Source: Ariolimax columbianus (Eukaryota; Mollusca; Gastropoda; Stylommatophora; Arionidae). Taken from it: a stretch of DNA of 64,000 bases. The notes below the pieces were generated by a model that saw nothing but the letters and a program-made list of their open reading frames with translations, was not told where the DNA came from and did not search any database. Position numbers and translations under genes: made by a program. Shown here piece by piece: positions 32,919-43,508 of this stretch (within the stretch, counting starts at the first letter, position 1; every line of letters starts with the position of its first letter). The stretch is from contig JAVGWX010000002.1 in NCBI GenBank assembly GCA_036924085.1, forward strand, positions 88,431,704 through 88,495,703, read 5' to 3'.

Positions 32919-33590
32919 ATATGTTTGTTGTTCTCGACGAAAGCTTTTTGGTCGTAACGGAGGTTTTGTTCTTATCTTCGTGCTCGGCGCTGTATTCGGC
33001 AATGCCTTTAAAAGTTGGTTTTGTCAGTTTGTTGAGAACAGGAAGAGATGTGCACTGAACAATGCATACGGCCAGAAATACAAGCTGGTGCCGTAATGTG
33101 CCCTGCGCCAAATCAATTTGTTCATTCTTTTAGTTCCTGTTTCTGTAGACATTTGTTTTAAATGATGAGGTTGCTTGTCCCATAAAAGCCCATCTTAAAA
33201 AAACATATTTGCGACATTCTGCGAATGTTCATTGCTCTCAAGGATCTACGCTGGCATTATATTTTCTATTTGCTGAATTACTGTATGAGCGTTGTGGATG
33301 GCGCTGGTAGCCTTATACCGGAAAACACATTACTACAAAAACGACTGATGCAAAAGTATACATTTTGTTTTCTTCAAAAGGCTGGGAAAATGGGGAATCT
33401 TCCAGAGAGTTTAGTTCATTTCAACTGTCCGTCCACTAAGCCGATGAGTCTTCTTTCTTGAGCCTAGTGTGTTGATTGTGTTGTTATAAGCCCGCGTCGT
33501 TGTTTGATTACTCTTGTCATCTGTCCATTGTCTTCGTCGTGCTTTATAATCATTACTTCTTGTGTTAAAAACTCTCATTATTGGTTGATC
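32919..33590. other. Unassigned stretch
   Basis: No gene or repeat is recognised. The last part (33411-33590, minus strand) may be the decayed 3' end of the next LINE (RRRQWTDDKSN). Confidence 0.4.
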
Positions 33591-33599
33591 AAACCGCAT

Positions 33600-34620
33600 T
33601 CGTATGAGGTGACCGTACCATTTTCAACACAAGGGATAGTTCCCACACTTACACATTACCAGCGACGTCATCCAGGCGAGTATGCCGTATGCGAGGAAGC
33701 CAACAATATTGTGTATGCCACCCGATCTTTTGCAGTGCTGTTACAATGCGGGCCTAGGTCTTTGGCAAGTCCATCTTGCCATCGCAAATGCCCATCTGTT
33801 GTCAGGTATGGGCACTACATATCCAACCCAGCGATGGCTGTGTGATACCGCAGCTTCCACAACGTCCAACGTCCCAAAACAAAGCTTGATGTTCAGTTCA
33901 TTCGTTTCGTATCTTATCCAGTATCGACATGTTTCGTTCGCGTCGTTCCATTACTCTCTGAGTCACTCTGAGTCACTCTGAACTTCTCAACATCTGTTTT
34001 GTGCAACCTCCACACTTCGCATTCGTAAATCATTACTGGAATGACCATGGAAATGAAAGTGTGTGCTCTTGCCGTGGTGTCCTTGATCTTTTTCAGAATT
34101 GGCTTAATGGAATTAAAGGAATTCCAAACTGCGTTTCGTTGCCTAGATATTTCGTGGTCCATTTTGTGGTTGACATTTCTCTCTTGGCCTAGGTAGATAA
34201 AGGAGTTAACATCCTCGATGGTTTTATCTCCTTAACTTGATGCTCTGCTTTTGACAGTAACGGTTTCTGAGGCATTGTATGTTATTTTTATTCATCTTCA
34301 GGCCAGCATCATTGTTGCACCAAGTTAGATCGCTCGAGGGTTGTTTGGCTTTCTCATTTATGTGACTGATGAGCACAATGATATCTGCAAATAGTAAATG
34401 TGGTAGCCATTCGTCATCTGTATTTCCAGCTTTGTCCATCCGTGACCTCTAAACCATAGATGAACATGGTTCATCCAATTTAATTGTTGGAAAATCTCTT
34501 TGAGAGCCGCTATAAATAACTTTGGGGTTTCTACCATATTTGTAATATCCTGATTCTCCATCCTATCTATATTAGTGATACGATTACCCTTCTCAGAGGC
34601 AGTGAAGTGAGAGGGAAACC
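33600..34620 (-). pseudogene. LINE RT C-terminal half, decayed
   Basis: Read right to left on the minus strand: TPKLFIAALKEIFQQLNW (34498-34551), an LLFADIIVLISHINEKA palm region (34350-34402) in which the FADD box reads FADI, GLKMNKNNIQ, DHEISRQRNAVWNSFNSIKP (34104-34160), RAHTFISMVIPVMIYECEVW (34020-34075), and a tail PIPDNRWAFAMARW (33775-33815). This follows the RTE/BovB-like order 'LF..AL...F..L.W ... FADDIVLI ... RR.A.W..F..IK'. The change from FADD to FADI and several frameshifts make it dead. Confidence 0.7.
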
Positions 34621-34663
34621 AAACGTGTTTGTTAGTCACTGCTATTCTTTTTATATATTATCA

Positions 34664-35380
34664 GAGCTGCTTTCCATCAGGTGAACCTGGCCTCCAAAAG
34701 CATCTTTCCATAGGGTGAACATAACCTGCAAAAGCACCTTTCCTTCCGGTGAATATAGCCTCCAAGAGCATCTTTCTTTCAGGTGAACATAACCTCCAAA
34801 AGCATCTTTCCTTCAGGTGAACATAGCCTCCAAGAGCATCTTTCCTTCAAGTGAACATAACCTCCAAGATCATCTTTCCTTCTGGTGAACATAGCCTCCA
34901 ACAGCATCTTTCCTTCTGGTGAACATAGCCTCCAAGAGCATCTTTCCTTCAGGTGAACATAACCTCCAAGATCATCTTTCCTTCTGGTGAACATAGCCTC
35001 CAAGAGCATCTTTCCTTCTGGTGAACATAACCTTCAAAAGCATCTTTCCTTCAGGTGAACATAACCTCCATCATTCGTTCAAGTGAACATAACCTCCAAG
35101 ATCATCTTTCCTTCAGGTGAACATAACCTCCAAGAGCATCTTTCCTTAGGGTGAACATAATCTCCATCTTTCCTTAGGGTGAACATAACCTCCATCTGTC
35201 CTTAAGGTGAACATAACCTCCATCTTTTCTTAGGGTGAACATAACCTCCATCTTTCCTTAGGGTGAAAATAACCTCCATCTTTCCTTAGGGTGAACATAA
35301 CTTCCAATAGCATATGTCCTTCACGTGAACATAACCTCCAAGAGCATCTTTCCTTCAGGTGAACATAACCTCCAAGATCA
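34664..35380. repeat. 34-bp minisatellite that switches to 28-bp units
   Basis: From 34664 to about 35150 the unit is ATCTTTCCTTCAGGTGAACA plus TAACCTCCAAGAGC (34 bp). From about 35155 to 35300 the unit is 28 bp and lacks CAAGAG. A few 34-bp units return at the end. Because 34 is not a multiple of three, three units (102 bp) make one 34-residue cycle in the minus-strand frame. Confidence 0.9.
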
Positions 35381-35515
35381 GTTGAATGTCATTGACAATG
35401 CCTGCGGCAGATGTGAAGATTAACACAGCAAAGTTAGAAACAACGAAAATCAGTAGAAAATAGATAACACGAAAAATTCCAGTGAAAAGCACATAACTTA
35501 AAAAGGTCATCCTCA

Positions 35516-36385
35516 TCAAGTGCCGTCTTCGCAACTGAGGTTGACTGTAATGGATTTCCACCTATCTCTGTATTGCTCAAGGCTGGTACACGCAGTGAAA
35601 CTGTGTCCCGACCACATCATGATGTTGTCTGTCCATCTGTAATTATGTCGTCCTTTCGGTCTCTTGCTCTCTACTTTGCCCTCCAAAATAACCTTTAGCT
35701 TGACATGACCAACATATTTTATTTTTGTGATCTGTATTTCCTTTAGAAGTGTTTTTTTCCACCTGAAGTTGTTCCAGAACCTCATTATTGGGTTTCCTGT
35801 CTTTCCAAGAAACTCGAAGTCTTCTAATAACCCACATTTCAAAAGCTTCAATACGCTTCTCCATTTTTGGGGGATCCAGGTTTCTACTCCATACAATAAA
35901 ACTGAATGCACATAGCATTTTATGATTCTCGTTTTTAAAATCTTAATTATCTGCTTTGACAGAAGTGTATCTCTCACGCTGTTAAATCTATTTTTGGCCA
36001 TTGCAAATCTTTTAATGATCTCCCTTTCGCATTTGCCATCAGCTCAAATGGATTGGCGAAGATATTCATAGCTTGACATTTGTTCCAGAATTTCTCCATT
36101 TATGTAAATGAAAGCTTTCAGGCTTATTTTCTTTTTGGTGAACACCATAACTTTAGTCTTTTTGTTGTTGACTTCCAACCCATAATGCTGCCCTTTCCTG
36201 GTTATCTTATCCATTAAGTTCTGCAGATGTACTGGATCCTCTGCTACTAACATTGTATCATAAACATATCTGATAGTATTGATGCTACGTCCTCCTATAT
36301 TCAAACCAGGCATGCCATCTAAGTCTTTAAAAATCTTCTCGATGTAAAAATTAAACAAACAAGGAGAGAGCTCACACGCCATGTC
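35516..36385 (-). pseudogene. LINE RT C-terminal fragment (RTE/L2-like)
   Basis: On the minus strand: LSPCLFNFYIEKIFKDLDGM (36310-36370), GGRSINTIRYVYDTMLVAED (36234-36294), GLEVNNKKTKVMVFTKKK (36135-36190), KILKTRIIKCYVHSVLLYGV (35880-35945), RRLRVSWKDRKPNNEVLEQL (35775-35830), KIKYVGHVKL, then GRHNYRWTDNIMMWSGHSF and DRWKSITVNLSCEDGT at the end. The catalytic box is RYVYDT in place of the usual RYADDT, so the first Asp is lost. Two long frames overlap through one frameshift near 35900. Its tail resembles the fragment at 650-800. Confidence 0.82.
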
Positions 36386-36409
36386 AAACTACTTTTATAA
36401 TAGTTATAC

Positions 36410-36985
36410 ATGGTGAAGCCTCCTCTATTTCTCAGAAATGGCGCGTACGAGACTACAACATCAAATATGAGAATGGAGATGGAGGCGGTGACAGAAGCTC
36501 TGAGGTGGCTGTCTGAGACATTTACAACAGGAGCAGTCATCGTGTCAGACTCCGAAACACTACTTCGGAAGGTACAGAATTGGTGTCTACAACATGAGTG
36601 GATAGCAGCGCTGGAGAGCTCAATACTCCAGGGGCTGGTGTGGATCTACTGTCTTGGTAATGCCGGGGTTCTGGGCAACGAGCGAGCTGATTTTTTTGCG
36701 TCATACGCTCCTATATCAGGCACAGTGGACATGGATAAAGGTGACATAGTGAAGGTTATCAAGGACCACCTGCTGGAAAACGACACTGATTTGGATGAGT
36801 CTGCAAGGCACAGGCTGCGGCACTTTGGAATCAAATTAGGATTCAGTGGATCAGGGAACTTGAGAGGACGAAACAGGATGGTGTACAACCAACGGGCACC
36901 ATCAGCATTCACACTTTGCGCATCTTCTGAGAGAGACTGGTCACCTATGGATATGTCCGGATTGCAGTGAAGCCGACTATTAGAA
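36410..36985 (+). pseudogene. LINE RNase H domain fragment
   Basis: A 186-codon open frame carries an RNase H-like fold: MRMEMEAVTEALRWLSE (Glu region, 36467-36520), GAVIVSDSETLLRKVQ (Asp region, 36531-36578), LVWIYCLGNAGVLGNERAD (36636-36692, the 'W..GH.G..GNE.AD' motif with His replaced by Asn), then a C-terminal segment with HRLRHFGIKLGFSG and QRAPSAFTLCAS. The first Asp region (TDGS) is missing, so the copy is truncated. The adjacent LINE at 35516 lies on the opposite strand and belongs to a different family. The frame is long for a dead copy, so it may be fairly young. Confidence 0.75.
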
Positions 36986-37028
36986 CAGAACAGAACCGAA
37001 GGGAATTAAGATACTTAAATAGAGTGTT

Positions 37029-37120
37029 TACACACGATGGAAGGATGGACAGAAAGAGTACACACGATTGAAGGATGGACAAAAAGAGTACACACGATGG
37101 AAGGATGGACAGAAAGAGGA
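37029..37120. repeat. 30-bp tandem repeat, 3 copies
   Basis: The unit is ACACACGATGGAAGGATGGA plus CAGAAAGAGT. The middle copy has two changes. Confidence 0.85.
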
Positions 37121-37374
37121 AGTCGAGAATACAGAAAGTAAGTGCGGTTTCATATCACTTCTGACCGTTATTAGACGCATACATATCCAAGTGGAGACAA
37201 GGAGACAGTTGATAAATGATATTTTTTATACATGTATAATATGGAGCACAGCGAATGAGCTGACGGCAGTGATCGACTCGACTGATTTCTTGAGAACGTT
37301 TGACTCCCCTGAAAACAGGCTGAACAAGTGTAGTCTGCATCAGAGAATAAGGAGAGCAGTGGCAAGGCAAATTT

Positions 37375-37470
37375 CGTACTCCAGGAAGCCAGCTGAAATC
37401 GGATGTGTCGGGCCGAAAGGTGCAGGTCTCGCTGTAAACTACGTTATAACGTGCTTTTCATGACGAACGA
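37375..37470 (+). mobile_element. SINE-like family B, partial 3' copy (B9)
   Basis: It contains GCTGAAATCGGATGTGTCGG, GCCGAAAGGTGCAGGTCTCG and the end GACGAACGAAGAGGGAGAGG. It is truncated at the 5' end. A GA-rich tract follows to about 37555. Confidence 0.7.
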
Positions 37471-37964
37471 AGAGGGAGAGGAAGAAGTAGGAGGAAGTAG
37501 TAGGAAGGAGGGAGGAAAAGAAAGGAGGAGAAGAAGTGGAGAATAATGTGAAAAGAATATGTTTGTTAGTCACGACAAATCAAGCAAACAGATCTCTCTC
37601 TGGTCTAGTAAAAAGACATTTATAACTGACTATAGAAAATGAATTGAAAGTATCATCAGTACTGGAGGTTCTATGCTCCAACTAGAGTGGAAAAGAAAAA
37701 AAAAAAGGAATGTTTGATGTCCCCCTGTGCCTGATCGTGTTTGTTATTGCATGTCCTTGAACGACACGATGTTTGCATTCCAGCTCAGCTGATCAATGAT
37801 TCGTGATTAGAAGAGTTGTCGCCCTCTCATTACTAGGGCTGGAAGCGATAGATGGCTTGTCTAGATGATTCGTTGTTTGATTTGGTCTAAGCGTCTGGCT
37901 GGTAGAGTGGGAACAGCTCTTGCCTCTCACTTCAGATTAGAATCAACAAACTTAGAATGCTTAG
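37471..37964. other. GA-rich tract and unassigned sequence
   Basis: 37471-37555 is AGG/GAA-rich simple sequence that may extend the SINE tail. The segment 37890-37940 (GTCTGGCTGGTAGAGTGGGA) is faintly tRNA-like, but I see no B box. Nothing else is recognised. Confidence 0.45.
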
Positions 37965-37976
37965 AATCCTGGTATT

Positions 37977-38310
37977 TTTTTCTTCTTTCGTTCTCAATCC
38001 TCCGCTACAAAGCCACGAAAAGGGTTTAGCAAGTAGTAGAATGTTGTCCGGAGAACGAAATACGCTGTGTCGTGGTTTACAACTTGACTGCAATATTTGC
38101 ACATTTTGGTCCGACACATCCGATTTCAGTAGGCATTTTTAGTACCTGGTTAGCTTTACCTCTTTGTTCCCTTCTCCTTAGCCAGTCTGCTCTGTTGCAG
38201 CCTGGTATCCAGGATCACCGCAGCTATGGTTCACATGCCATTACGCTGGCAGTCAGCTTACTGGGTAGCTGACCACTGTAGCTCATGCGCTGCTCAACAG
38301 CATGATCCCG
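37977..38310 (-). mobile_element. SINE-like element, family B (copy B5), perfect 12-bp TSD
   Basis: It is flanked by AATCCTGGTATT at 37965-37976 and 38311-38322. In + coordinates it begins with the tail (TTTTTTCTTCTTTCGTTCTC) and ends GCTCAACAGCATGATCCCG. With B1 it fixes both ends of the element and shows the family has moved as a unit of about 335-360 bp. The 5' end is GGGATCA and the 3' end is GAAAGAAGAA-rich. Confidence 0.9.
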
Positions 38311-38394
38311 AATCCTGGTATTCAAACAGGCAGATTATACCTTCTGCCAGGTAGCCGAAGACTCCCCCTAGTAAACTCTAAATTTTGCAATGTT

Positions 38395-38800
38395 CATTTT
38401 CGTGGCAAATAAAATAATAATAATATTTGCTTAGGCATCTTAGGCCCGTTGTGTTGGTCGTCACACCCATGACCCACTGTTAGGGCGGGGTTCCAGGCCT
38501 CGTCCAGGGCGGAGGTTGATATCTGCTGCAGCCGTACTTTGCGGGGACGGCCTCTTCTGCGCCTCCAGCCGGTCGGGGAAGACTTTTGGCACTGAGAAAC
38601 GACTTGTGAAGAATCTTGTGGAACGGGGTTTCCTGGTCCAGCACACAACATAACCGAACAAAGAAACTCGGCGGCGGTCAAGTGTTTCTGAAATTGGTAG
38701 GAGGAGACTTGTTTTATCGGAGACCTCCACATTGTTGTCATGCCATCGGATGCCCAGAGTACGCTGCTGGTTGCGCATGTGGAATGCCTCTAGTGACTAA
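38395..38800 (-). pseudogene. LINE C-terminal fragment
   Basis: On the minus strand: RTLGIRWHDNNVEVSDKTSL, LLPISETLDRRRVSLFGYVV, then after a frameshift SPTGWRRRRGRPRKVRLQQI and STSALDEAWNPALTVGHG. It ends with PKMPKQI and an ATT-rich 3' tail (38400-38425). This matches the tail of a common animal LINE ('LGIRWHD.V.N.EV ... SETL.RRR..LFGHV.R'). Only the C-terminus remains. Confidence 0.8.
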
Positions 38801-39104
38801 CTAGACATGGGGAAAAGTGGGTTGTGTGTTGGGTAGGTCTTTCAATGATTTCTTCTTTTTTCGAATTTTCCCCGGAAAACAACTAACAGCATACGCTCAT
38901 CGAATTGTCTCTGAACAGCGACCAACATCATACTCTCGTCGAATTTCAACTGCCAAGGGTTGTTTTTCTTTCACAGAGTGTACACGGAATATCTAATTTT
39001 TTCCTTTATCTCCAAAATGGCCAGGCGCTGATCTCACTTCCTTTGAGATCATGAGAAACTTTAAACTTGTGGGATTTGAGACAAACGTTGCAAGTAAATG
39101 AGGG
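38801..39104. other. Unassigned spacer
   Basis: Nothing is recognised. Confidence 0.4.
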
Positions 39105-39394
39105 ACGGGAGACAAATGTCTGGTCAGCTACAACATACTGATCAGACATGTTAGATAGGGTCAGGCAAAATATGCTGGTCAAGACTCTTACCTCGGCTTC
39201 CTCACAGCCTTTCTTGAAAACGGACTATTCTTCTTGGCAGTCTGGCTAACGAGGTACACGATCTACGTTATCTCTGTAGTAGTGAGTGACACGCAAATGA
39301 GGCTAAGCATATCACACCCGACTGGAGGACCTCGGTCAACGTTCACGCTCCGGAGGTGAGGAAAGCTACTGCAACCCGCCACTTAACGTCCTTT
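39105..39394. repeat. Dispersed repeat R1, copy 2
   Basis: It shares ordered blocks with 21905-22135. Its start (CAACATACTGATCAGACATG followed by TTAGATAGGGTCAGGCAAAA) is a single-copy version of the unit amplified at 10880-11753. It ends at ACTGCAACCCGCC. Confidence 0.7.
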
Positions 39395-39405
39395 TCAGGG
39401 GATAC

Positions 39406-39790
39406 TTCTTCTTCTGCGTACACAGTCAGACAGTAACCATTATTTTTTCGAAAAAAGCGGCGGTCATCCTGAGACTCTCGCCACTACCATAGAGCTTGTC
39501 TTGCAGTTCCACTGGCAATGGCCACATCTGCTCTCTCTGATCCTCGTATGTCGGGCAGTTCTGTAGCAGATGTTCAGTGGTCATTTTACCAGTACCGCAC
39601 GGGCATTCGTCGGTACACCCTATCTTCAATTTGTTGAATAGGTGGTACCTCAGTCTGTTGTGGCCAGTGCGAAGTCTGAAGACAACGACCTGCTCTCTTC
39701 GGTTCAACTGGTAATAGGCATCGTTTTTGGTGTAACCAGTATGTTCGGTTTCCCATTTGGTCATGTACCTGGCTTTGATAAGCTTTGATA
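39406..39790 (-). pseudogene. LINE A3: very short 3' copy of the I-like LINE, with TSD
   Basis: This 385-bp 5'-truncated copy has perfect 11-bp TSDs TCAGGGGATAC (39395-39405 and 39791-39801). On the minus strand it runs from LIKARYMTKWETEHTGYTKN through YYQLNRREQVVVFRLRTGHN, the knuckle CPCGTGKMTTEHLLQNC (39551-39602) and LRMTAAFFEKIMVTV to a GAA tail. The coding part is uninterrupted, and it is nearly identical to the end of LINE A2 (50600-50960). Confidence 0.9.
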
Positions 39791-39949
39791 TCAGGGGATA
39801 CAAAAGAATAAACCTACTCATTGTGGGCATTTGAAACAACAAGTAAATGAAATGGTTATGTATAATTAAACAGAAATCACTGCACTCTCGGAAGATTCAC
39901 AACGGCTAAAATCTTTCTCAGCGTCTTCGATCAAGTGATGTTATGTGTC

Positions 39950-40700
39950 TAGATGGACAGGTTCACGAAGGAGACTGCGTTTCAGGTCTTCTCCGGTGCC
40001 CTGCAGATTTGTGAGCAATGTCTCCACGACCAGACTGCCTTTCTCTGGTCTGTATAAGCAGGGCAGTCCTGCAAAATACGTTCTTGTGTTTGCATTGGTG
40101 CTCTACAATCGCACATGGCAGTGTCTCTGAGACCCATTCTGTGGAGATGGATCTTGAGGCTCCAATGAGTCTGAAGAACTCTTTGTCTGTCAATCTCTGC
40201 CAAGTTGGTCTACGCTGTCATTTTCTGGTTTGTGTTCTTTGTTCTGGTCTCTCGATTCCGTCGATATGGATCATTTGATGAGTGTCTTTGCTTCTCTATA
40301 GCTCTAGGTTGGCGAGTCTCATGTGCTGACACTTACACGACTTTTGCTAGCTCGTTGGCCATCTCGTTTTCAAGAATCCCACAGTGGACCGGAATCCACT
40401 GTAGAACTAGATGTATGTTTTTTTGGATAGCAATCGAACGTTGTAATTTAATGCGTGTGAGTCTTTCTTGTTTGCAGCTAGAGATGGCTTGGAGTACGCT
40501 CCTGAAGTGTTGCAGTGTCCGTTTTTCTTGTAGTTGTATTTTGACTGTTGAGTTTGTTTCTTGCAAAATCGAAGCGAAAATACACTTATGGTTTCAGTAG
40601 CTTGTTGGTTGTACACACTCAAATTCCGTACTCTCAAACGCTCCTTTTTTGTTCGATCCACGTTTGATGATAGAGCCTGCAGTCCGTTTATCTCCAAATA
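39950..40700 (-). pseudogene. LINE fragment with partial RNase H and C-terminal knuckle
   Basis: On the minus strand: NGLQALSSN (40657-40690), a Gln/Lys-rich stretch, IHLVLQWIPVHCGILENEMA (40345-40404) followed by NELAKV (the RNase H 'QW.P.H.G..GNE.AD..AK' motif, Asp replaced by Asn), then ISTEWVSETLPCAIVEHQCK or, in another frame, CDCRAPMQTQERILQDCPAY (40030-40095). A LINE family different from A and B is likely. It is frameshifted and truncated. Confidence 0.7.
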
Positions 40701-40795
40701 AATTTAAGAGACAAGGAATCTGTATATTTCCAAACAGAAATAATGGTCATAAACAAGTCAACATACCTATCAGGCTTGAGGTTTAGATGTGGAGA

Positions 40796-40856
40796 AAAAC
40801 ATTGAAACAAACAAAAACATTGAAACAAACAAAAACCTTGAAACAAACAAAAACAT
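40796..40856. repeat. 18-bp tandem repeat, about 3.5 copies
   Basis: The unit is AAACAAACAAAAACATTG. One copy has CCTTG. Confidence 0.85.
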
Positions 40857-41074
40857 TATGATATTTGAGAAACTCGGAAGAATCGGTTCAGCTGAGAGGG
40901 CACTGGCCGGTCAGGAAACGAAAACGTGAAACCGTGTGTGTTGAATCTCGAAATGCCAGGTGATGACGTGGTCTCTTCCACCATGTCAAGTCGTCCATTC
41001 TCCATATTATCTACCCCCCCCCCCCCCTCCCCATATCAACCGACCAACTCTCCTCTCATCTCATCCCTCAATAC

Positions 41075-41350
41075 CCATCCATCTCGTACCCCACACCCAC
41101 CCATCTCGTACCCCATACCCACCCATCTCGTACCCCACATCCACCCATTTAGTACCCCACACTCACCCATCTCGTGCCCCACATCCACCCATCTAGTACT
41201 CCACACCCACCCATCTCGTACCCCGCATCAACCTATCTTGTACCCCACACCTACCCATCGCAATCCACACACCCACCCATCTCGCACCCCCACCCACCCA
41301 TCTCGCACCCCCCCACCCCCCATCCCGTACCCCACACCTACCCATGTCAT
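41075..41350. repeat. 22-bp C-rich minisatellite, about 12 copies
   Basis: The unit is CCCATCTCGTACCCCACACC plus CA. The strand is extremely C-rich with no G-rich segments, and the long Pro-rich frames are by-products. A C run precedes it (41015-41030). Confidence 0.88.
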
Positions 41351-41704
41351 CCCTCAATACCCACCAATCTCGTTCTCCAAGCACGCTTATCTCTCACACA
41401 ACCAAGATCATCATCTCTCTCTCTTCATTCGCCAATTCCCATTCACCTCTCCTTCTCCAACCCCTCTCCTCCCCTCCCCCAGTTGCTCCCTCTAAAACCT
41501 GCCTACCCATCTCTTCAACATCAATCACCCAACTCTAGGCCATATCTTTACTTCTCCGCCTATTTTTTATTATCCTCAATAAGCCAATAACATAGCCCCC
41601 CCCCCCCCATTCATCTGTTCCCCTTCTCCATAATCCCTCTCCGAGCTTCCTTAAACCAACCATCTCATTCCCTCCACTTCTCTTTGCAAAACCGCCCATA
41701 ACTT

Positions 41705-42070
41705 TATTCCCCTGTCCATCTCTTTTCCTCCCCCAAACGCCTATAACTTTATTCCCCTGTCCATCTCTTCCCCTCCCCAAACCTCCCATATCATGTTTCC
41801 CCTTACCATCTCTTCCCCTCCCCAAACCGCCCACATCTTGTTTCCCCTTACCATCTCTTCCCCTCCCCAAACCGCCCACATCTTGTTTCCCCTTACCATC
41901 TCTTCCCCTCCCCAAACCGCCCACATCTTGTTTCCCCTTACCATCTCTTCCCCTCCCCAAACCGCCCAAATCTTGTTTCTCCTGTCCATCTCCTCCCCTA
42001 CCCAAACCACCCATATCTTGTTTCTCCTGTCCATCTCATCCCCTCCCCAAACCGACCATATCTTATTCCC
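41705..42070. repeat. 45-bp pyrimidine-rich minisatellite, array 1 (about 8 copies)
   Basis: The unit is CCCCTTACCATCTCTTCCCC plus TCCCCAAACCGCCCACATCT and TGTTT. The central four units are almost identical. The right flank, TTCATCTCTTCTCATCCCCA through CTAATACCTAAATTT (to 42112), is also the right flank of array 2. Confidence 0.92.
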
Positions 42071-42112
42071 CTGTTCATCTCTTCTCATCCCCAAATCACT
42101 AATACCTAAATT

Positions 42113-42563
42113 TCCCCCATCCGTCACCTCCACTTCTTAAGCCGACCATCTCTTCCTCCTTCAAGTCTGCCCAGTTTTCCCCTCTCAACACATCAATTTC
42201 TCCACCCTCCTCTTCACCCCCTCCCTCTCCCTATGTCAACGCATATCCCTTCTGCTTCCCATCTCTTTCCCATCCTTACCCGCCTTCCCCCCCCCTACTC
42301 TCCACAGACCCACGCATATTTACCTCTCACTCACTGTCATCCATCTCCTTCACCCTCAACCAGAACATCCACTTCCCCTGTTCTTCCCTCACCCGACCGT
42401 CACCCTGTTCTTCCCTCACCCTACCACCCCAACCCATCCCTTCCCTATAATCCAGGATCGTCTGCCAACTTGAGCTGTCAAGCCAGTTTTGACGCTGATC
42501 AGTTGTTTCCAAGGAAACGCGGCTGTGGTCTGGTGGGTTTCTAACACAGTGCATAAAGTCTCA
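42113..42563. other. Pyrimidine-rich spacer
   Basis: C/T-rich plus strand without a clear period. The open minus-strand segment described next lies to its right. Confidence 0.5.
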
Positions 42564-42790
42564 TAATCTGGAGCGTCCTATGGCTTTTAATTTGGCTCCT
42601 ACAGTAACATGTCTTTTGTTTGTGGCATTGAAGTGCATGTGAGCTTTGCCCAGACCTTCCATGACAACTAAGATATTCCGCCATATGTCAAAGAGATGAA
42701 ATCCTGGGTTACCGTTAGGATATCCACATGTCATGTCCCACAGACATTTCATAAGAGTCCTAAAAGGTAGGATTGCAAAATGCTGTTCAG
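42564..42790 (-). other. Unidentified open segment, possible host or TE exon
   Basis: On the minus strand about 75 codons are open and end in a stop near 42561. Their composition is unlike the repeats around them: LWDMTCGYPNGNPGFHLFDI, WRNILVVMEGLGKAHMHFNA and NKRHVTVGAKLKAIG. An AG (CTGAACAG on the minus strand) precedes the segment near 42780 and could be a splice acceptor. I do not recognise the protein. It sits between two related minisatellite arrays. It could be a terminal exon, a TE coding piece or chance. Confidence 0.3.
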
Positions 42791-43035
42791 ATTTAGTCCC
42801 CTGTCCATCTCTTCCCCTCCTCAAACCTCCCATATCTTTTCTGCCCTGTCCATCTCTTCCTCTCCTCAAACCGCCCATATGTTTTCTGCCCTGTCCATCT
42901 CTTCCCCTCCTCAAACCTCCCATATCTTTTCTGCCCTGTCCATCTCTTCCCCTCCTCAAACCGCCCATATCTTTTCTGCCCTCTCCATCTCTTCCCCTCC
43001 CCAAACCTCCCATATCTTATTCCCCTGTTCATCTC
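42791..43035. repeat. 45-bp pyrimidine-rich minisatellite, array 2 (about 5.5 copies)
   Basis: The unit is CCCTGTCCATCTCTTCCCCT plus CCTCAAACCTCCCATATCTT and TTCTG. It has the same period and frame as array 1, and the same right flank to 43066. Confidence 0.92.
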
Positions 43036-43259
43036 TTCTCATCCCCAAATCACTAATACCTAAATTTGTTTTCCCTGTCAATCTCTTTTTTTTTCTCATG
43101 TTCAGATTTAGGGAACGGGTAAGTATTGTATAAGGAACAGCACACATACTTTGAGCTTTATACAATATGTGTTCAGTGTACATTTTTATTTACTTTTCAT
43201 TTCCAGCAGCCTCAGTCTTCATTCTTCCCACCCCCCCCCCTTTTTTGGGGGGCTCCTGC

Positions 43260-43508
43260 TTGTTTTTATTTTTTTTAAAAATGTTTTTGCGTTCTCAAGG
43301 CGGTGTGCGTTTTACTGCGGTTTTTATTTTGCGCCCATCGGCCAAGTGCATCCTATTTCGGCATGCATTTTATGTCAGGGTCTGCTTCCTCCGGTATTTT
43401 CTAAGGGTTTGCTTCCCCGGGGTAACGACCGGTGCTGTGATGGGGATCGAAACCAGCACCTTCGGGTTGTGAGCCGTATCACTTAACACCAATTCTACGC
43501 TGTCCCCC
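43260..43508 (-). mobile_element. tRNA-derived SINE (type C, copy C2)
   Basis: On the minus strand the head starts near 43508 with GGGACAGCGTAGAATTGGTG, the B-box-like GGTTTCGATCCCC lies at 43440-43455, and the body includes CCGATGGGCGCAAAATAAAA. The tail near 43260-43285 is A-rich. This is a fuller body than C1, with an extra segment around AAATGCATGCCGAAATAGGA. No TSD was resolved. Confidence 0.85.

Noticed and set aside
41535..42014. 159-codon Gly/Lys-rich protein on the minus strand
   Set aside because: It is a reading of the 45-bp pyrimidine-rich array.
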